A stretch of DNA of 64,000 nucleotides from Neelides folsomi (Eukaryota > Arthropoda > Collembola > Neelipleona > Neelidae): the NCBI GenBank assembly GCA_034687125.1, contig JAQGBZ010000072.1:62001-126000 (forward strand). Direction: 5' to 3'. Below, piece after piece: positions 1-12,808 of the stretch (positions are counted from its first letter, which is position 1; the number at the start of each line of letters is the position of its first letter). The position numbers and the translations under genes are program-made. The notes beneath the pieces were generated by a model that saw nothing but the letters and a program-made list of their open reading frames with translations, searched no databases and was not told the DNA's origin.

Positions 1-10
1 GCAAGCACTT

Positions 11-136
11 TTAACAATCTTTGAGATTGCGTGAGCCCTTGAAGGAGTATTGTGCCGACTGCATGTTTTTGGAAGTGCCACAACAGTCGCAAAGTTCAGA
101 TAAAGTGGACATGAATCCGTAGGTGAAGGATGAAGA
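11..136 (-). CDS. Terminal coding exon of an unidentified minus-strand gene
   Basis: On the minus strand a pyrimidine-rich tract (CTTTTTTCTTCTGC) and a GAG acceptor at 137-139 lead into an open frame of 41 codons ending in TAA at 11-13. The peptide starts SSSFTYGFMSTLSELCDCC and ends SRNLKDC. It enters in phase 0, which matches the phase-0 exit of the exon at 277-479 across a 140-bp intron. I do not recognise the protein family. The visible oddity is a cysteine cluster (CDCC) and a C-terminal cysteine. The polyadenylation site would lie to the left of the window. The splice pair, the phase match and the protein-like composition make this a likely real C-terminus. A GAG acceptor is uncommon, so the exact boundary is less certain. 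Confidence 0.6.
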   Translation of the reverse strand, partial: SSSFTYGFMSTLSELCDCCGTSKNMQSAQYSFKGSRNLKDC

Positions 137-276
137 CTCACGATAGCAGAAGAAAAAAGCTAAGCCAATCAAACGTTAATAAGATCATATTACCTATATT
201 GTAATATTATAAGTCCGAAATAAATTTGTACTGACGTGAGACAAATTATTCGTATATATGTATAATCATATCATAC

Positions 277-479
277 CTCTTCGGTTACACGAGGTTCAAG
301 CTTCGTTTTGATGATTGCAAATGGAAGAAATTTCAGATAATCCAATTGACCGATAATAGTTACAGGAAAGTTTTGAGGGTCTGATGGCTCAAGACACCCA
401 GAAAACTTCAAGTCACATGCCATCTCGACTCTTTTTCCTCGTGACAGCAGAGAGTAATCACGGACGCTTACGACAGCTA
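277..479 (-). CDS. Penultimate coding exon of the same unidentified minus-strand gene
   Basis: On the minus strand a good acceptor (ATTAATTTTACAG) sits before position 479 and a good donor (GAG|GTATGA) follows position 277. The 203-nt exon enters in phase 1 (its first two bases, TA, complete a codon) and leaves in phase 0. It encodes 67 residues running from AVVSVRDYSLLSRGKRVEM to AIIKTKLEPRVTEE. The composition is mixed and globular, with no low complexity and no membrane segment. It joins in frame to the exon at 11-136. I cannot name the family. The previous exon must end in phase 1. A very short exon around 712-743 (donor AAAG|GTTAGG, acceptor CTGGTAG) leaves in that phase and would regenerate a Val codon, but this link is inference. 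Confidence 0.7.
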
Positions 480-711
480 CTGTAAAATTAATAATAAATT
501 GACATTGAGCGTATGAATGAATAAAATTGAAATGATTATTCGCAGAATTTTTAGTCATTTTCACTCGACACATAATTTTTATCAAACTAAACCTATATTA
601 GCAATTAAAGCCTCTCTAATGATCGAGATTTTTATAGTAATTGTGTTAATCATAATTTTAGTAAGGAATAAGATAATCTAATCTTTAAAAAAATTATATT
701 ATATACCTAAC

Positions 712-743
712 CTTTATTGAAAAATGGCGAGCACTTGATTCGT
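712..743 (-). CDS. Possible microexon of the minus-strand gene
   Basis: On the minus strand a pyrimidine tract and acceptor (TTTTTCTGGTAG) precede position 743, and a donor (AAAG|GTTAGG) follows position 712. This gives 32 nt, or 22 nt if the AG ten bases downstream is used. In the frame that leaves in phase 1 it reads RIKCSPFFNK and joins the exon at 277-479. The 22-nt version also accepts a phase-0 entry from 1110-1211. An exon this short cannot be secured without transcript data. Confidence 0.22.
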
Positions 744-1109
744 CTACCAGAAAAATTAACAATACATAGCGAACAGCGAATCATATTAGAAATCATATTA
801 AATTCATTTTAGGAATAAACTCGAACATTCAAGCTTATTTGTAATCAAACTTGGAAGCAAATTAAAAGTAAAATTATATAATTTTTCCTAAAAATGTTAG
901 TTCGAGTGACGGAGTGTCTACTTATTGTTTAACTAAACGTATTAAAGGTTAATAGTAAATAGTTTGTATGAAAGTTATTGGCTAATGTTTGTTAATTACT
1001 CTTACCACAATATTATGAATTTAATAGCTATTAAATTGTAAATTGTATGTCAGAGGTGAGCATGAAATGAAGTTGACAACTCAACTCGACCTCTTCATCA
1101 AGACTTCAC

Positions 1110-1211
1110 TTGATCGAGAGATTGAGAGATTAGACAATTGAGAGGATGACGATGACGGGCTATTTGAATAGAGAAATTGTTTAGAATCAGTTCAACAGAT
1201 GGCACAGGCTC
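1110..1211 (-). CDS. Possible upstream coding exon of the minus-strand gene
   Basis: On the minus strand a pyrimidine-bearing tract ending TTTGAATGTCAG precedes position 1211, and a donor CAA|GTGAAG follows position 1110. The 102-nt segment is open in phase 0 throughout: 34 residues starting EPVPSVELILNNFSIQIA and ending SQSLDQ. The frame closes with TGA three codons past the donor, as expected if the donor is used. Phase 0 cannot join directly to the exon at 277-479, so an intervening exon such as the 22-nt form near 712-733 is needed. A competing + strand reading overlaps here, so this is only a candidate. No family is recognised. Confidence 0.3.
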
Positions 1212-1535
1212 CTGACATTCAAACTCAAGCCAAGAAAGCTCAAACTTTGCTTTGTTTTGTCTTTAGTTGCTTTTCCCTGCTTTCTTTGTCCTTTGTCTTG
1301 CTTTTTAACTTTTCGTTAAGGTGCATGACATGTTTGATTAATATGATGATATCGATTACTAAAAATTTAATTAAGTGTCGCAGATTACATTCAGTAAATT
1401 AATAATTTGTAGTATCCGTCTAGCATATTATTAACAAATCGTCTTTTATATGAATTAACTCATTTTTTTAATTTTAGATGCGGAACATCATGTATCTTAT
1501 TCGGGATTTTCTTCATCAACTTTCACCAAAGGACA

Positions 1536-1547
1536 GCCGCCATCTTG
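1536..1547 (-). promoter_or_regulatory. YY1-type box CAAGATGGCGGC
   Basis: The minus strand reads CAAGATGGCGGC, a full match to the YY1 consensus (AAnATGGCGGC) often found at or just after the start of housekeeping genes. It lies upstream of the minus-strand exons above. The ATG inside it (1541-1543) is followed by TGG TGA after five codons. It could code only if the donor TTTG|GTGAAA is used, and that phase does not fit the next candidate exon. The box may mark a promoter without being the start codon. Confidence 0.35.
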
Positions 1548-1566
1548 AAAAATTCGGATTAAAAGG

Positions 1567-4102
1567 TTAATGATTCTTTATCCCAAAATATTTCATAAAA
1601 ACGCAAAAGACCCTATAGGCTTTAACTACTCATACTCATTTATTTAGATGTTACATATTTACAAATATACAGGGATTGGGGATTGAGCAGGTTGGTTGGA
1701 GTTGAATCTCATTTTCGCATAATATTTTGAGCATACAAATGCAACAAGGTTAGAATCAGATCAGCTTCCCTCATACTTGAATCTCATAAAGAAAAGGGCC
1801 ATACGATTTCATGGACAATAAGTTCCCCCAACAAATTGAGACCACCCATAAAAATAAATGTCAATCAAAGGGACCTCAAAATTGGATAAAGGGAGTCGAG
1901 GGCAGAACGAAGCCCCGAAAATTAGCCAAATGTCACTTTATTGTCTTAAGCATACATTCACAGCTGCTCTTCATGCCAATTGCCTCAGAGTGTCATAGAT
2001 CATCCGTAGATAAATACTTAAATTTATTCTTTTCGGGCTTGGGTTTTGTGCATTTCATGCTAAAAGAGGAACACAAAATCCAAAATCTGATTTAACATTT
2101 CAATTCAGCGTGCATGTGTAGTGGTAATTCAGTACTTCAGATAAAACTTGTTTAAATATCAATTATAGGTATAAAATCTATACGAGTTTTAGTAACGTAA
2201 TAACGCGTTGAATTTAGTTACATATTGATGCTGATCTTTGAATGTATAATTTTCATAGGCTTATCTTCATGTGATCTTTCAAAGTATCTACGTAGTAGGT
2301 ATCTGTACATATATTAAGTACAAATGTATCTATCATACAGACTATATTGACTATCTTACATATTATATGCAATAGAGCTTGTGTGCGAATTGAGGAACAT
2401 CGCAAATCGTTTCATCTGCAAGCCTTTCACCATGAATCTATCAGAGTGATGAATGGCCATATTATTATAATGGGAGAGGAGGAATTAAAAGATAATGAAT
2501 TCAAATTCTAGCTTCATTTGATGGAAATGTAATCAGAAGTACATGGATTAACTATGCATTAAATTATTTGGCTATTTCATGTGAGCACCAAACAACCTCT
2601 ATGGAATTTACTAACTTACTCCCCACATACAGTTTCTCTTCCCACATCTCTAGCACTTCTTACTTTGTAATTAATAATGATGAAGCTTCTGAAGATGAAG
2701 GGATCAAAATGTTCATTTAAATATAAAATTAATGAGCCATTGAATTCTCGATAAGAATAAAAGTAGGTCTATAAGTTTGTCCATGAAATTGGACGTTAAT
2801 TTTGGTGTTAGTATGTATTACAAATATTTGTGCATAGAGCAAAGTTAGTCAGTGCCTCAGAGTGATGTATGTACTAGGATAGAAATCATTTTTCTATTGT
2901 TTTTATCAAGTGCTTTTATTTTGCTTGTCGGATGAACCCTTGATGTTAGGCAGATGGATTAAGCGGCTCATTGTTTATGATCTCGATGTCATTTGATTCT
3001 GTTGAGATTTATAGATTCGTTGACTTCGCCCATTGTTTTTACCCCTTCCTGGGAAAAAGAAGAATGAAGGTGGAGAGACACATTTATTTATGTATTTGCA
3101 AGATCCAAGATTGCCCGTCACTCAAGTGTGAGGTCTGTTCGTGGATTCGTTGCCCTCTTGGCTATGAGATGAAGCGATAGGATTGGTGTATTTTATCCCT
3201 CGCCCTCCCCACCACTTCTCACTATTTCACTATTCATGGAGGCAATTACTTGAGAAGGATTTCACGCAGAGACACACGAAGGCGGACGCTTTGTTACCCA
3301 CCTCATTTCCAGTCCTTTCAATCCTCCTCGCACAATTGCCTAATGAACAGAGAGTTCATTAGTCTAATTAATTCTCATTAATTGAGCAGCATCTTGCCGA
3401 GTCTCACTGTGCCGCAAAGGCATTAAGCTCTATCGTCCTCACAACCAGAGTTTAAAGCTCGTAATCGGCCTTTTTCTCGCCTAATACTGGCCCATTAGGA
3501 TTGAGACACACATCGCACCTGCTGGTGTCCCCGCATCAACATTCTTCCTCCGCCCTCTCAACACTCCTCCTATAGACTCTAATTGCTCCTAATTGCTCGC
3601 TATCTGGTAAACTCGAATCTCTAACTGAGATGGCAATCTCTCTCTAATCATATCTTACCTCTTCTAGGACCAATTTCTAATGACTCGCCTAAATTTTTAA
3701 TATCAATGTCCATCAATCACAACTTCTCAATTAGGTCATTTACATATTTCATTAATTGCAACTCCATTTAATATTTCCGTTCATGATGAGTCGAAAATTT
3801 TTATATACTTAATTGAGCATGTATTTTTTTATTTCTTTATTAGGCAAGGCTAATATTGACATTTAGATTAATGATTGGATTGAATAGTAACCATATTTTT
3901 TATTCAAATTCATATTCTCCAACTTTTACGGTTTTGTTCGATGTCTTATACGCGATTAATGACCATTAAATGACAATCATGTGAATACTTGTAATATGGA
4001 TATAATAACTAATAACGTAATAACTCTTAATTACAATTACATACGATTGATGACACATGCCATGTTTAAAAGCATTAAGGGCCCTTGATCCACATTTAGA
4101 GG
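1567..4102. other. AT-rich spacer with no recognised gene
   Basis: Only short open frames (under 100 codons) without recognisable domains, on both strands. The composition is AT-rich with alternating purine-rich and pyrimidine-rich stretches. I see no transposase, RNA gene or convincing splice-bounded coding exon. Confidence 0.6.
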
Positions 4103-4131
4103 AATCTTAATTAATAACATTAATTAAGATT
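4103..4131. repeat. Perfect 13-nt inverted repeat with 3-nt loop
   Basis: The arms AATCTTAATTAAT and ATTAATTAAGATT are exact reverse complements separated by AAC. Each arm contains TTAATTA, the core recognised by many homeodomain proteins, so the element could be a paired homeodomain site as well as a hairpin. The function is inferred. Confidence 0.8.
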
Positions 4132-7100
4132 GATAGAAAATAGATGTTAGAAATAACGGAAATGCATTAATATACTACTTATAAACACAGATTTCATTCT
4201 TATATTTAAAAGCATTAATTACGGATAGTTTGGAAATTATCGAAAAAAATAAACTTCGGAGGTAAAAAATGATGTTTTGATGTATCTCTCTCGTTTCTTC
4301 GTGTTGTGTGTGGTCGAGGTCAAACTTGAACCGACCTTTCGTCTAAGCAATCGCATTTCTTTTCATCTCATTCATTGAAATTAAGGAACAAAAGTTTTTC
4401 TCCTTCTCCAAACTATTCTTACTGTCATTTCTTTCTTTCTCGTGATCTAAAAGATACACACCTTTTTTGTTCAGAGAACAAAAGTTATCCTTGTGGTCTC
4501 TCTCGTAAATTTAATTGGGTGGGATTAAATAATGAAATAGAAGTCTTTCTTCTGTATTCATATAATATTGTAATATAAACTCCAAAGCTCAATGTCATAT
4601 AAAATCATTGGTTTATTTATTACATTTTTTATATGATACTTTATCTTCAATGCTCACTGTGAGTCCAATGAGAAGCCTTTGATTTACGTGCAATATGAGT
4701 ATTATGTGATTTATAAAGGTATAATATTTCGTATTGTTTGGACCATTGGGAGCTATTATTCTCTATGAAGCTGAAGAGTGTATCGTTTTCAAATCGGAAT
4801 CTATTGTAAGAGATTCAGTTGGAGATTTGAAGTCTGTTGAAGTTGGTTGAAAGTAAAAGTCCAATTATTTCCTGGTATATTTCCTTTGAGAGCTCTTCCG
4901 AACGACTGTCGTGGCTCATGGAGTGAAGGCACATAAACCTCCAGCAGCTCTTCATAGAATGAAAGAGTTGAAATGAACCGACGAGTCTTCATAATGAACC
5001 TAAAGAGCTTTTTTAATTGTTCGAGTGGGCCCTTCTCTTAGAAGGGAGTCGGATAAATAACCCTGGACTCTCGATGTTATCCTCAATTTAAAAATATACT
5101 ATTATTACTACTGGCTCTACTACAAAAGCTCCTGTTCTCCCTCAGCGTCACTTTGATTTACATCTAAATATTTTGAGCCCCCTTGAAGTATGGTATAACT
5201 ACATAAGTTAAGACTGAAACTTCTTAAGCATTACCCTGAAATATGGATTCTAATAGATTATAGTTTAAAGTGCACTTCATTGATTAAGATATTGTAACTC
5301 GTTTAATTGTTTTGAGAGAATTTTAAAAATATTATTTTAAAGAACCGGTTGTACTTATTTTTCCGACTAAAACAGGATTAAAGGGATTTATGAGAATCGA
5401 CCGAAAATTTACTTGTTAGTTGGGTGAAAGTTTGGATGGTTAAAGTTGAGGGGAAGAACGGAATCGGTTGGCCCTTTCGGTGATGGGTTCTAATTGGAGT
5501 CTCGCCTGAAGGGTTCTTCTAATCAATCCGAAGAACCACGATGAAGAATATTATAGCGTAGTTTTCATACGAACGTGGTGATATAATGGAAGATTCGAAC
5601 CCTTTTACTTCCCAACAAACTTGGGTTGGAGGAATCCTAACTAACATTTATCGTTCATTTCACCTTCTTCCTCTCTCCTCTTCAGATAAACTTTATTCTC
5701 GAGAATCGGAATTTATCTCTCTCGTTATGACTCATTTGAACCAGGAGGATGCGACCCATAATTAAGAACCGACTATAAATATAAATAACAAATAAGGAAC
5801 TACTGCTAGTTCCACTACAAGGGTTCAACCCCTAGTCGAATTCTCCTTCCTCACCATTCTACGATTAGACTCCTTCGGTGTGGGAAAGACCGGTAAAGGC
5901 TTTTAATTGTTATTTATTATCCTGAGTTTGTTTAAGGTTCAGAATGAGCTAAAAAAGAAAAAAAACAGTTACAGGCATATCGAAGGGATAGCTATATTAT
6001 TGAAAATAGGAAAACCGTCGCCGCCGTTTTTTGTCTGATTTAAAATATGTCTAATGAAAAAAACGAAAAAAAATTTAATGATTTCAAAGATGAGTAAATA
6101 CTAGGTAATTTACAAATTGGAAAAATAAGGACAAAAGTGAGAGACGCCGAAAGAAAGTGAAAAGATATTCCAATTGATAAAATGTTGTAGAAAGAGTCAT
6201 TAATCACTTGGGATGTAGCGGCAATTCCCTCCTCATTGACAAGTAAAGGAGCAAAGTAATGAGATGGGCAAAGTGTTTAAGAGATGTGTAGAAATCCTCA
6301 CTTTTGTCCAGACAGTGACTCAGATAGTAGTTGTATATGGAACTCGTAAAGAGATGAGAGGGAAAAAATATTTTACGGATCGGCAAGGCTGAAAGGAGGA
6401 GAGAAGAATAGGAGAGAAACGGAATGGATGGCCAGTTAATTGAGTGCAGGTTTATTTCTGGTTGATTAGTAATTGTAATTAGTGTTCCGTATGTATTTGT
6501 AAGAGAATGCATTAGTCTCCGAAGGATATTAGGTGTCAATCTCACCTTCAGACACAGAGTGATGAGGGAGATGAAGAGAAATGAATTGATCATATAACTT
6601 ACCATCATACTTTTATGTAAGTTCTTACACTCTCTGATTTAAGTACGTGATCCTATACATATTTGTAGGTATACTTGTATTATTGTAAATATGTAGTAGT
6701 GTCTTTGGTCTTAACAATTGTAAGAGAACAAGATACACACAATGACTTTTTAAAGTTATGTAGTATAGGTACCCACGTAACATGCATATGCTCGCTTTGA
6801 GACCATAATAAAGGAGGAATTAATTTTTCTCAAAATCTTCTTGGACATATTCTCCCTTATGCATATAAGTAGTATTTATACTACCTATGTTGTTTGATGT
6901 ATGGTATATGGTATACATTTTGTATGTATGTTAAACAACACAATGTGACTTATGCGTAGTTGTCTACATCGTATGGACATCTCTTGATTCTTATAGTTGA
7001 AATGTAAATCCTTTAATGTATGGAAAAGCGGAGAGAGCAACTTGAAACTTTGATGATTGGGCGGACACGAGAGATTACATTTAACCATCAACCATCTCAA

Positions 7101-10100
7101 GTTGACATGTGCTTGCGCTCACACAGATGACCGAGAAATAGCGCATTATGGGGGAACATATAATTGGAAAAACCACTGAGATCTCTTCATAACGAAAAGT
7201 AGAGAGTAATTGAGAATATGTGGTTTTCAGGATTTGACACTTCTATCTTATTTTCGAGATCATTGTGCTCAGCTCTAAAGAACTCATAGACCATAATAAG
7301 AAATTCTGAGGAGGCGAAGCGACTTTATACTCAATTCATTTATGACGTGTTCATAAGTGTACTAAAGCGACTGACTCTTGCCGAATTCATTACTCAATTT
7401 CTGTCTTACAACTTTAGCTTATTAGAATTCAGGGTTTGAAGGATCGTAAAGACTTGAAGTCTCATAAACAAAGTATTTACTCTTAAAAATGAGATTATGG
7501 CTATTTGACAAGAAGAATGAATGAGCTTATTAAAGGAGTGAAATTGCTGGCAAAGTTGCTTTTAAACATGTAAGAACTAACATGTTGAATTAAAACTTGT
7601 CTTTTACTCCACGAATCTCATCGAAAGTTAATTCGACAGAAGAAGGCGAGCTCCTTTCCTTGAGTGGTTGAATGGCAATGAGCCTAGTGTTAAAGAAACT
7701 GCTATGAACTTATATAGGCGCTCCCGTCTACTCTCAGTAGACTGTAATTTACAATCGTTTAAGTAATAGCCTTTGAAATTTGCATGCGCGGTTCAGCGAG
7801 CCTCGTATTAAATCTCGATTCAAGATCGAAAAAACAGAATCAATAAGAAGGATTCATCAAGAGACGAGAAATGGAATTTGGAATCTAATCGATTTTCTCC
7901 CCAATTATGAGCAACCTTTTTCATTTCATATCAAATGGAACTTCACGATTAAATTTATAGTTAACAAGTATAGGATGAGAGACATTAAGATTGCCAGATA
8001 TGTTTTTTTATTCATAAACATTTGAGATATGAAGTACGATAAGTATGTATGAAAGTGCTTCTATGTATTTATCATCTTTACGTATTAATTCTATATTGCC
8101 CTCCACATGCATAATGAATAAGTGGTGGTCCATAGATGTGTAAATTGTAATAAGCATATCTGTGTTGAGAGTGAAGAGAGGAATGTTAAAGGAAGAAAGG
8201 GAATCGAGGAATTGTAGAGGTATAAAAACATGTTGTCAGTCTAAATGCTTCCTACGTATGTAATTAGAGACTCGGAATGAGGTTCTCTCTTTTTTCCTCA
8301 TCGGCGGTGAGACCTACCCGAGTTTCGTTGCATTTTTCCTCATCGGTCACCATGTTCGTGAGGATCCCGAGATATTGTAAGTAAGTAGGTATGATGCATT
8401 CACATTTTATTGTGGTAGTGGGCCTCCTGAATAGTAATGCGTGGAGATTGAGAACTTTCCGGTTTCTCCAGATGATCTGGTTTTGGGGAGTGGCTCACCA
8501 TCAGCTCCGAGAGTGGAACTGAGAACCATTTTTTCCGCTTGTAATAGAGCCGCAGGTGGGATGTGAGCGAGTGGTGCTGGCAGACGGTCTTGCACGCGAC
8601 ACCCATGACCTTTTCATATTCAACCGTGGGTCATCATCATGAAAAATTATCCTCTACTTCCACCTGCTCCTTCCTTTTCTTCCCTCCACATTCTTCGGAG
8701 ATGGGAATTAGTTAATAGTTTTCTCTTTCTCCGTCCCACAAAGGACTCCCGATCGGAATCGATTAATCTATAACTAATTCAAATTACAGGGGAGCCCCCT
8801 TCACCTCCGCTATTTAATCATTGTGATTAGAGGGTCAGAGAGTAATGGGACCAGAAAGGGAATACTAGATAGATGTACAAGAACTCTTATAATAAATTCC
8901 TTCATTCCTCACGCAGATAGAGAAATCTGGAGTTATTTAGCTCCCAGTCATTTATGTCCTATTAATCTATACCAAACATATGTGCATTTCACTGAAATTA
9001 AACATGAATTCATCCTTTAAAGATTAAAATCATATACTTGGATAGTATATTTGTATGTGAGTAAGAATATCTTATGCATCACTACCATAAATGCTCAATA
9101 TTTTCCTTATAAGGGTTGACCAAAATATTATAACTTATAACCATGTAATGAGATAGCATTGAATGCATTGACTCATTTGTATTTATAAATGGTAATTCGA
9201 AGTCGTTTCCTTTTCCAAAGTGAGGTTGTGATGTTGTAATAAGCACCGTATAATTGTTTGAGATTTGGAGCTATGAATGCCAGAATATTTAAGGCAGGAA
9301 TTTGATGGCGATCTTGAAATTGCTTGCAATTAGGGCTCCTTCTTGTTAAATCATAGGGAAAACTCATTTATGGAATATTTCCCTCAACTGATTTTTAATG
9401 GAGGAATGCGGGTTCGAATACCTGTCTTCAAAACATTTCATATGGAGGAATGAGGGAGCGGATGAGCTGCAGCTCTCAATGATTTACCCTACCCTTAATC
9501 TTCTTGAAGTATGTGAGAGGGAAAAAGGGTTATAATTTTGATACGTTTTGATTCTTGAAATCTCGACACCTGTGCATATAAGTGATCTCCCTTTCCTCAT
9601 CATCTTCCGCCTGATAGTGATGATCATGATGAACCTCATCGTGGGAGCATTCAGGAGGCGGGAGCTCACTTCAGCTCTTCACTTCAGCTCTTTCTCCCTC
9701 ACTCTTCGTCATCATCAGCTGGTGATGGGTACTTCAACCTCCACACACGACTACAACTATTCATTTCCATATATGACGGCTCGTCGTCTCTCAACAATTA
9801 AACAATTAAGATCACGTACTAGTCTAGATTCCAAAATTTTGTTCCATTATAAAGCTCGAGGGCCGAATAAGTGGAGTAGAAAGATCTTTCCTATAACCTT
9901 TGATCTGTTAGTTGAACCCAAGATTTTTACCCAATTTTCCGATCTCAAATGGATCTTTTCTCAGAGATTCGGAAAGTTCTTTTCCAATATCTGGAATTAT
10001 GAAAAGGCTCAATTTCGGTTTAAATTTAATAGGCCTGTTTCCTCAAAGGACTTCATTGTGGTGGTAAATTATAGATTTGGAGGCTAATCGTTATTGTTCT

Positions 10101-12808
10101 GGATCCTTTGAAAAAATGGTTTGGTTGGAATTAGAAATTGAGGATGAGAGAAGGCCTTCCATCATCCATCATTCGGTTGAATGTCGATAAATAGAGATTG
10201 GATGTAATAATCTGGCTCTTCACCTTCAACATTCTTTGCAATAAATCATGGGACGAATCCATCCCCACCTGCTATCCCATGAGAAAGAATCTTCCTTTTC
10301 TCCTCATTCCATCAGCTCTTATTAAATCTGTCGGGGGAATGAAGCTATAAAAGAACCATTGCGGAGTTTTATCTCTCGATCAGTGATCGAGGGAAATGGT
10401 AGGTTCCTGGCCCTCATTATGTTATTATATCCCAACCCGTTGAAGCCTCTGAGGGATGCTTTGGCACTTCAACCAATTCAGAAATGATGAACCTTGTTAG
10501 GGACACAAGACACGTGTTTCGACTCATCTTGATGAAACAAAGGAATTATATATGATAACAAGGCTTAGAAAATTGAATAGTAGGGCGCATCATTTTGTAC
10601 ACAATATAATGGAAAGCACCATTGAGTCACATTGTAATGTTGGTTATGTTTCCGCTCATCAATATTTGAATTTTTGAAATTCACAAGGTGAAAGACTTAG
10701 GTTTGTGGTAGTTGAATTTAAGTACGTTGTTACCATTCAAAACACTAGACCTACTCGAGGATGATTGAAAGGACCTGAGTCCGTGCTTTTTGAGGGCTAT
10801 TGAAGCACATTTCATGGGGAGATGATGAGGTTCTTTTCAATGCTTAGCAGGACTGACTGTGAGTAACCTTTTCATTACATTGATAAATCACGGTAAATGA
10901 TGACAGGAGTTCATCGATCGTAACATTGATTAACAGTAAACAAAATGTTGAAACTTTATATTTCATCTATTCTTTCCATTTCGCCAGTAAGGTATATTTG
11001 CATTGTTCATAACCCAATACTTAAGTATGGTACTTGATTATCAGTTTTCCTTCACATCAATACTGATATAATCATGGGGATATAATCATCTCCTATTGTT
11101 GACCATTCTGATGAAGCTGAGATTTGCATTCATGGCTTTAGATTGTTGAGTATATTAGGAGAATTCTTTTATTTATTACTAGTACATTAGTATGGTGGTG
11201 CTTATGTAATTTAGTACCTGTTCATATTTTAATTTAAGCTATTGAGTGGATATGAACACACCTTTACAATTAATTTAACAATGATGATATTGGATTATAT
11301 TTTAATAAGTTCACGCCGAACAAACAGTAATCATGAAGAGTGGTGAAAAAGATTAGTGATATCTTCTTATGTGATGTAGTGTGAAGAAGAGGTCATTGTT
11401 GCTTTGTCGGGAGTTCCGTATGAAAGGGGTTTTCTTCTTACGACGTACGATGACGTCCAGAAGGCATTAGCATTATCGAGCCAGACGTAATGGAGACTCT
11501 TGAAGAAGCGCTAATAAATCATGATGTGTTTATAAATGGTTGTTGAGGGTAATTCCACTTCATTTGCTCTGGATTCTGTAAGTGAGCCATGGCGGCAGCT
11601 TATTTCCCCTCTCAAAAGAGGGAAAAGAATGGGAGAGTAACAAGATTGTAAAGTTTTCAAACAATGCCATTGAGAGAGAAGTTCCTCTTGTAAATTCTCT
11701 TTATCTTTCACCATCACTCCCTATTTCATGAATCGTATTCAAATTACCTACCACTCGATACACTTCCTATATTATACTCTCTTCCATTGTTCAAAAATGG
11801 GATGTACCAGAGAGAGTGGATGGGTGAGCGTGTGTTTGTATGTGTGTTGGAAATATCCTGACAGCTTTTCTCATCTCGACCGACCATTCGAGAGTTTAAA
11901 ATGGCAATTGGATTCGATGAGAGTTGAAAGGCAAGCGACCGAATCCTTTTCGTCCCCCATGGCGAATAAAAACAAAAATCTTTGATCCAAATCTCAGGGA
12001 AAATAAGGCAAGGGAGAGATTGAAGGAAGCAATTATACGACGACGAGTTGATTGAAGACTGTAAAATTTCTAAATGTAAATTCTGGGCTTAAAAGGTAAT
12101 CTAAGTAATTGAGAGACCTTAATCCGATTTTTTGGACGAGTGATTAGACTGCAATTTCCTACCCGTTTGTTTAAATCTATAAACATCAAAGAACTTTTCA
12201 TTTTCAAGTTTCATTTGGTTATTCAGATCGTTCTTTTGATTAGTCTCGAATAAATCTCAAAATTATTACTTGTTTTGGCAAAATTATTTAATACTCGGGT
12301 ATCTTGTATACAGGATGTACTGTAGAATGTAAAGCGGCACTGTAAAATTTAAAATTACCATACGTGCCTTGACTTTACTCGTATTATTAAAAGGGAAATC
12401 TGTAAGTGAGGCATGATCCTTGTGCGAGTTGAATGCTTTGCGTGGTTAAAGAAAAATGTTTTGGTTCGCAAAGACAAATAAACAAATTTTCTCTTATGTT
12501 AAGATTAAAGGGTTGAGAAGCCGACCTTTCCATAAACATTGAAGGAAAGGATGAAAAATACAAGAAAATAATAAACTGATAATGTAGGTAATATTTAGAT
12601 AATGCTATTAGAAGAGGATTTTTTAGATGAATGAATAAAAAACTTATTCTGCCCATTTTGAAGGATTCTACCAATTGGCTAGAATTCCATCATGAATTAG
12701 CCTTTTAAACCACTTTATTCCTAGCAAATTATTCCGATGTAAAGTAAAGTTTCTGTATTGGAGCCGGCGCTTTTGTTCTCTTGCCCAAAATTTCAGGAAA
12801 TCTCTTAT
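4132..12808. other. Gene-poor spacer
   Basis: No supported gene. The longest open frame (9548-10087, + strand) shows no domain or convincing coding character. Minor features are a 7-nt-arm hairpin at 5030-5046 (CCCTTCT/AGAAGGG), an inverted repeat around TCTCAGT at 7725-7741 preceded by TATATA at 7711, and a palindrome at 10375-10391 described separately. Confidence 0.55.
10346..10391 (+). promoter_or_regulatory. TATA-like box followed by an initiator-centred palindrome
   Basis: TATAAAAG at 10346-10353 is followed by the perfect 17-bp palindrome CTCGATCAGTGATCGAG at 10375-10391, whose centre contains an arthropod-type initiator core, TCAGT. Spacing from the first T of the TATA to the A of TCAGT is 36 nt, longer than the usual 30 or so. 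No DPE match is seen at +28. No coding exon follows that I can support. Confidence 0.25.

Noticed and set aside
1541-1543. ATG inside the YY1 box as start codon (MAAVLW then stop)
   Set aside because: Stops after six codons. The only donor that avoids the stop leaves in phase 2, which gives a stop or a short dead end in the next candidate exon.
5586-5605. tRNA-like B-box words (GGGTTCGAATCT on the minus strand; similar words at 9409 and 33963 on the + strand)
   Set aside because: No A box and no cloverleaf at the required distance. The words are too short to count alone.
8220-8242. TATAAAAAC with TCAGTC downstream
   Set aside because: Spacing is only about 17 nt, too short for a TATA-Inr pair.
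9548-10087. 179-codon open frame on the + strand, the longest in the window
   Set aside because: No domain, no splice boundaries, and a composition rich in Ile, Phe and Arg like translated spacer. Likely chance.
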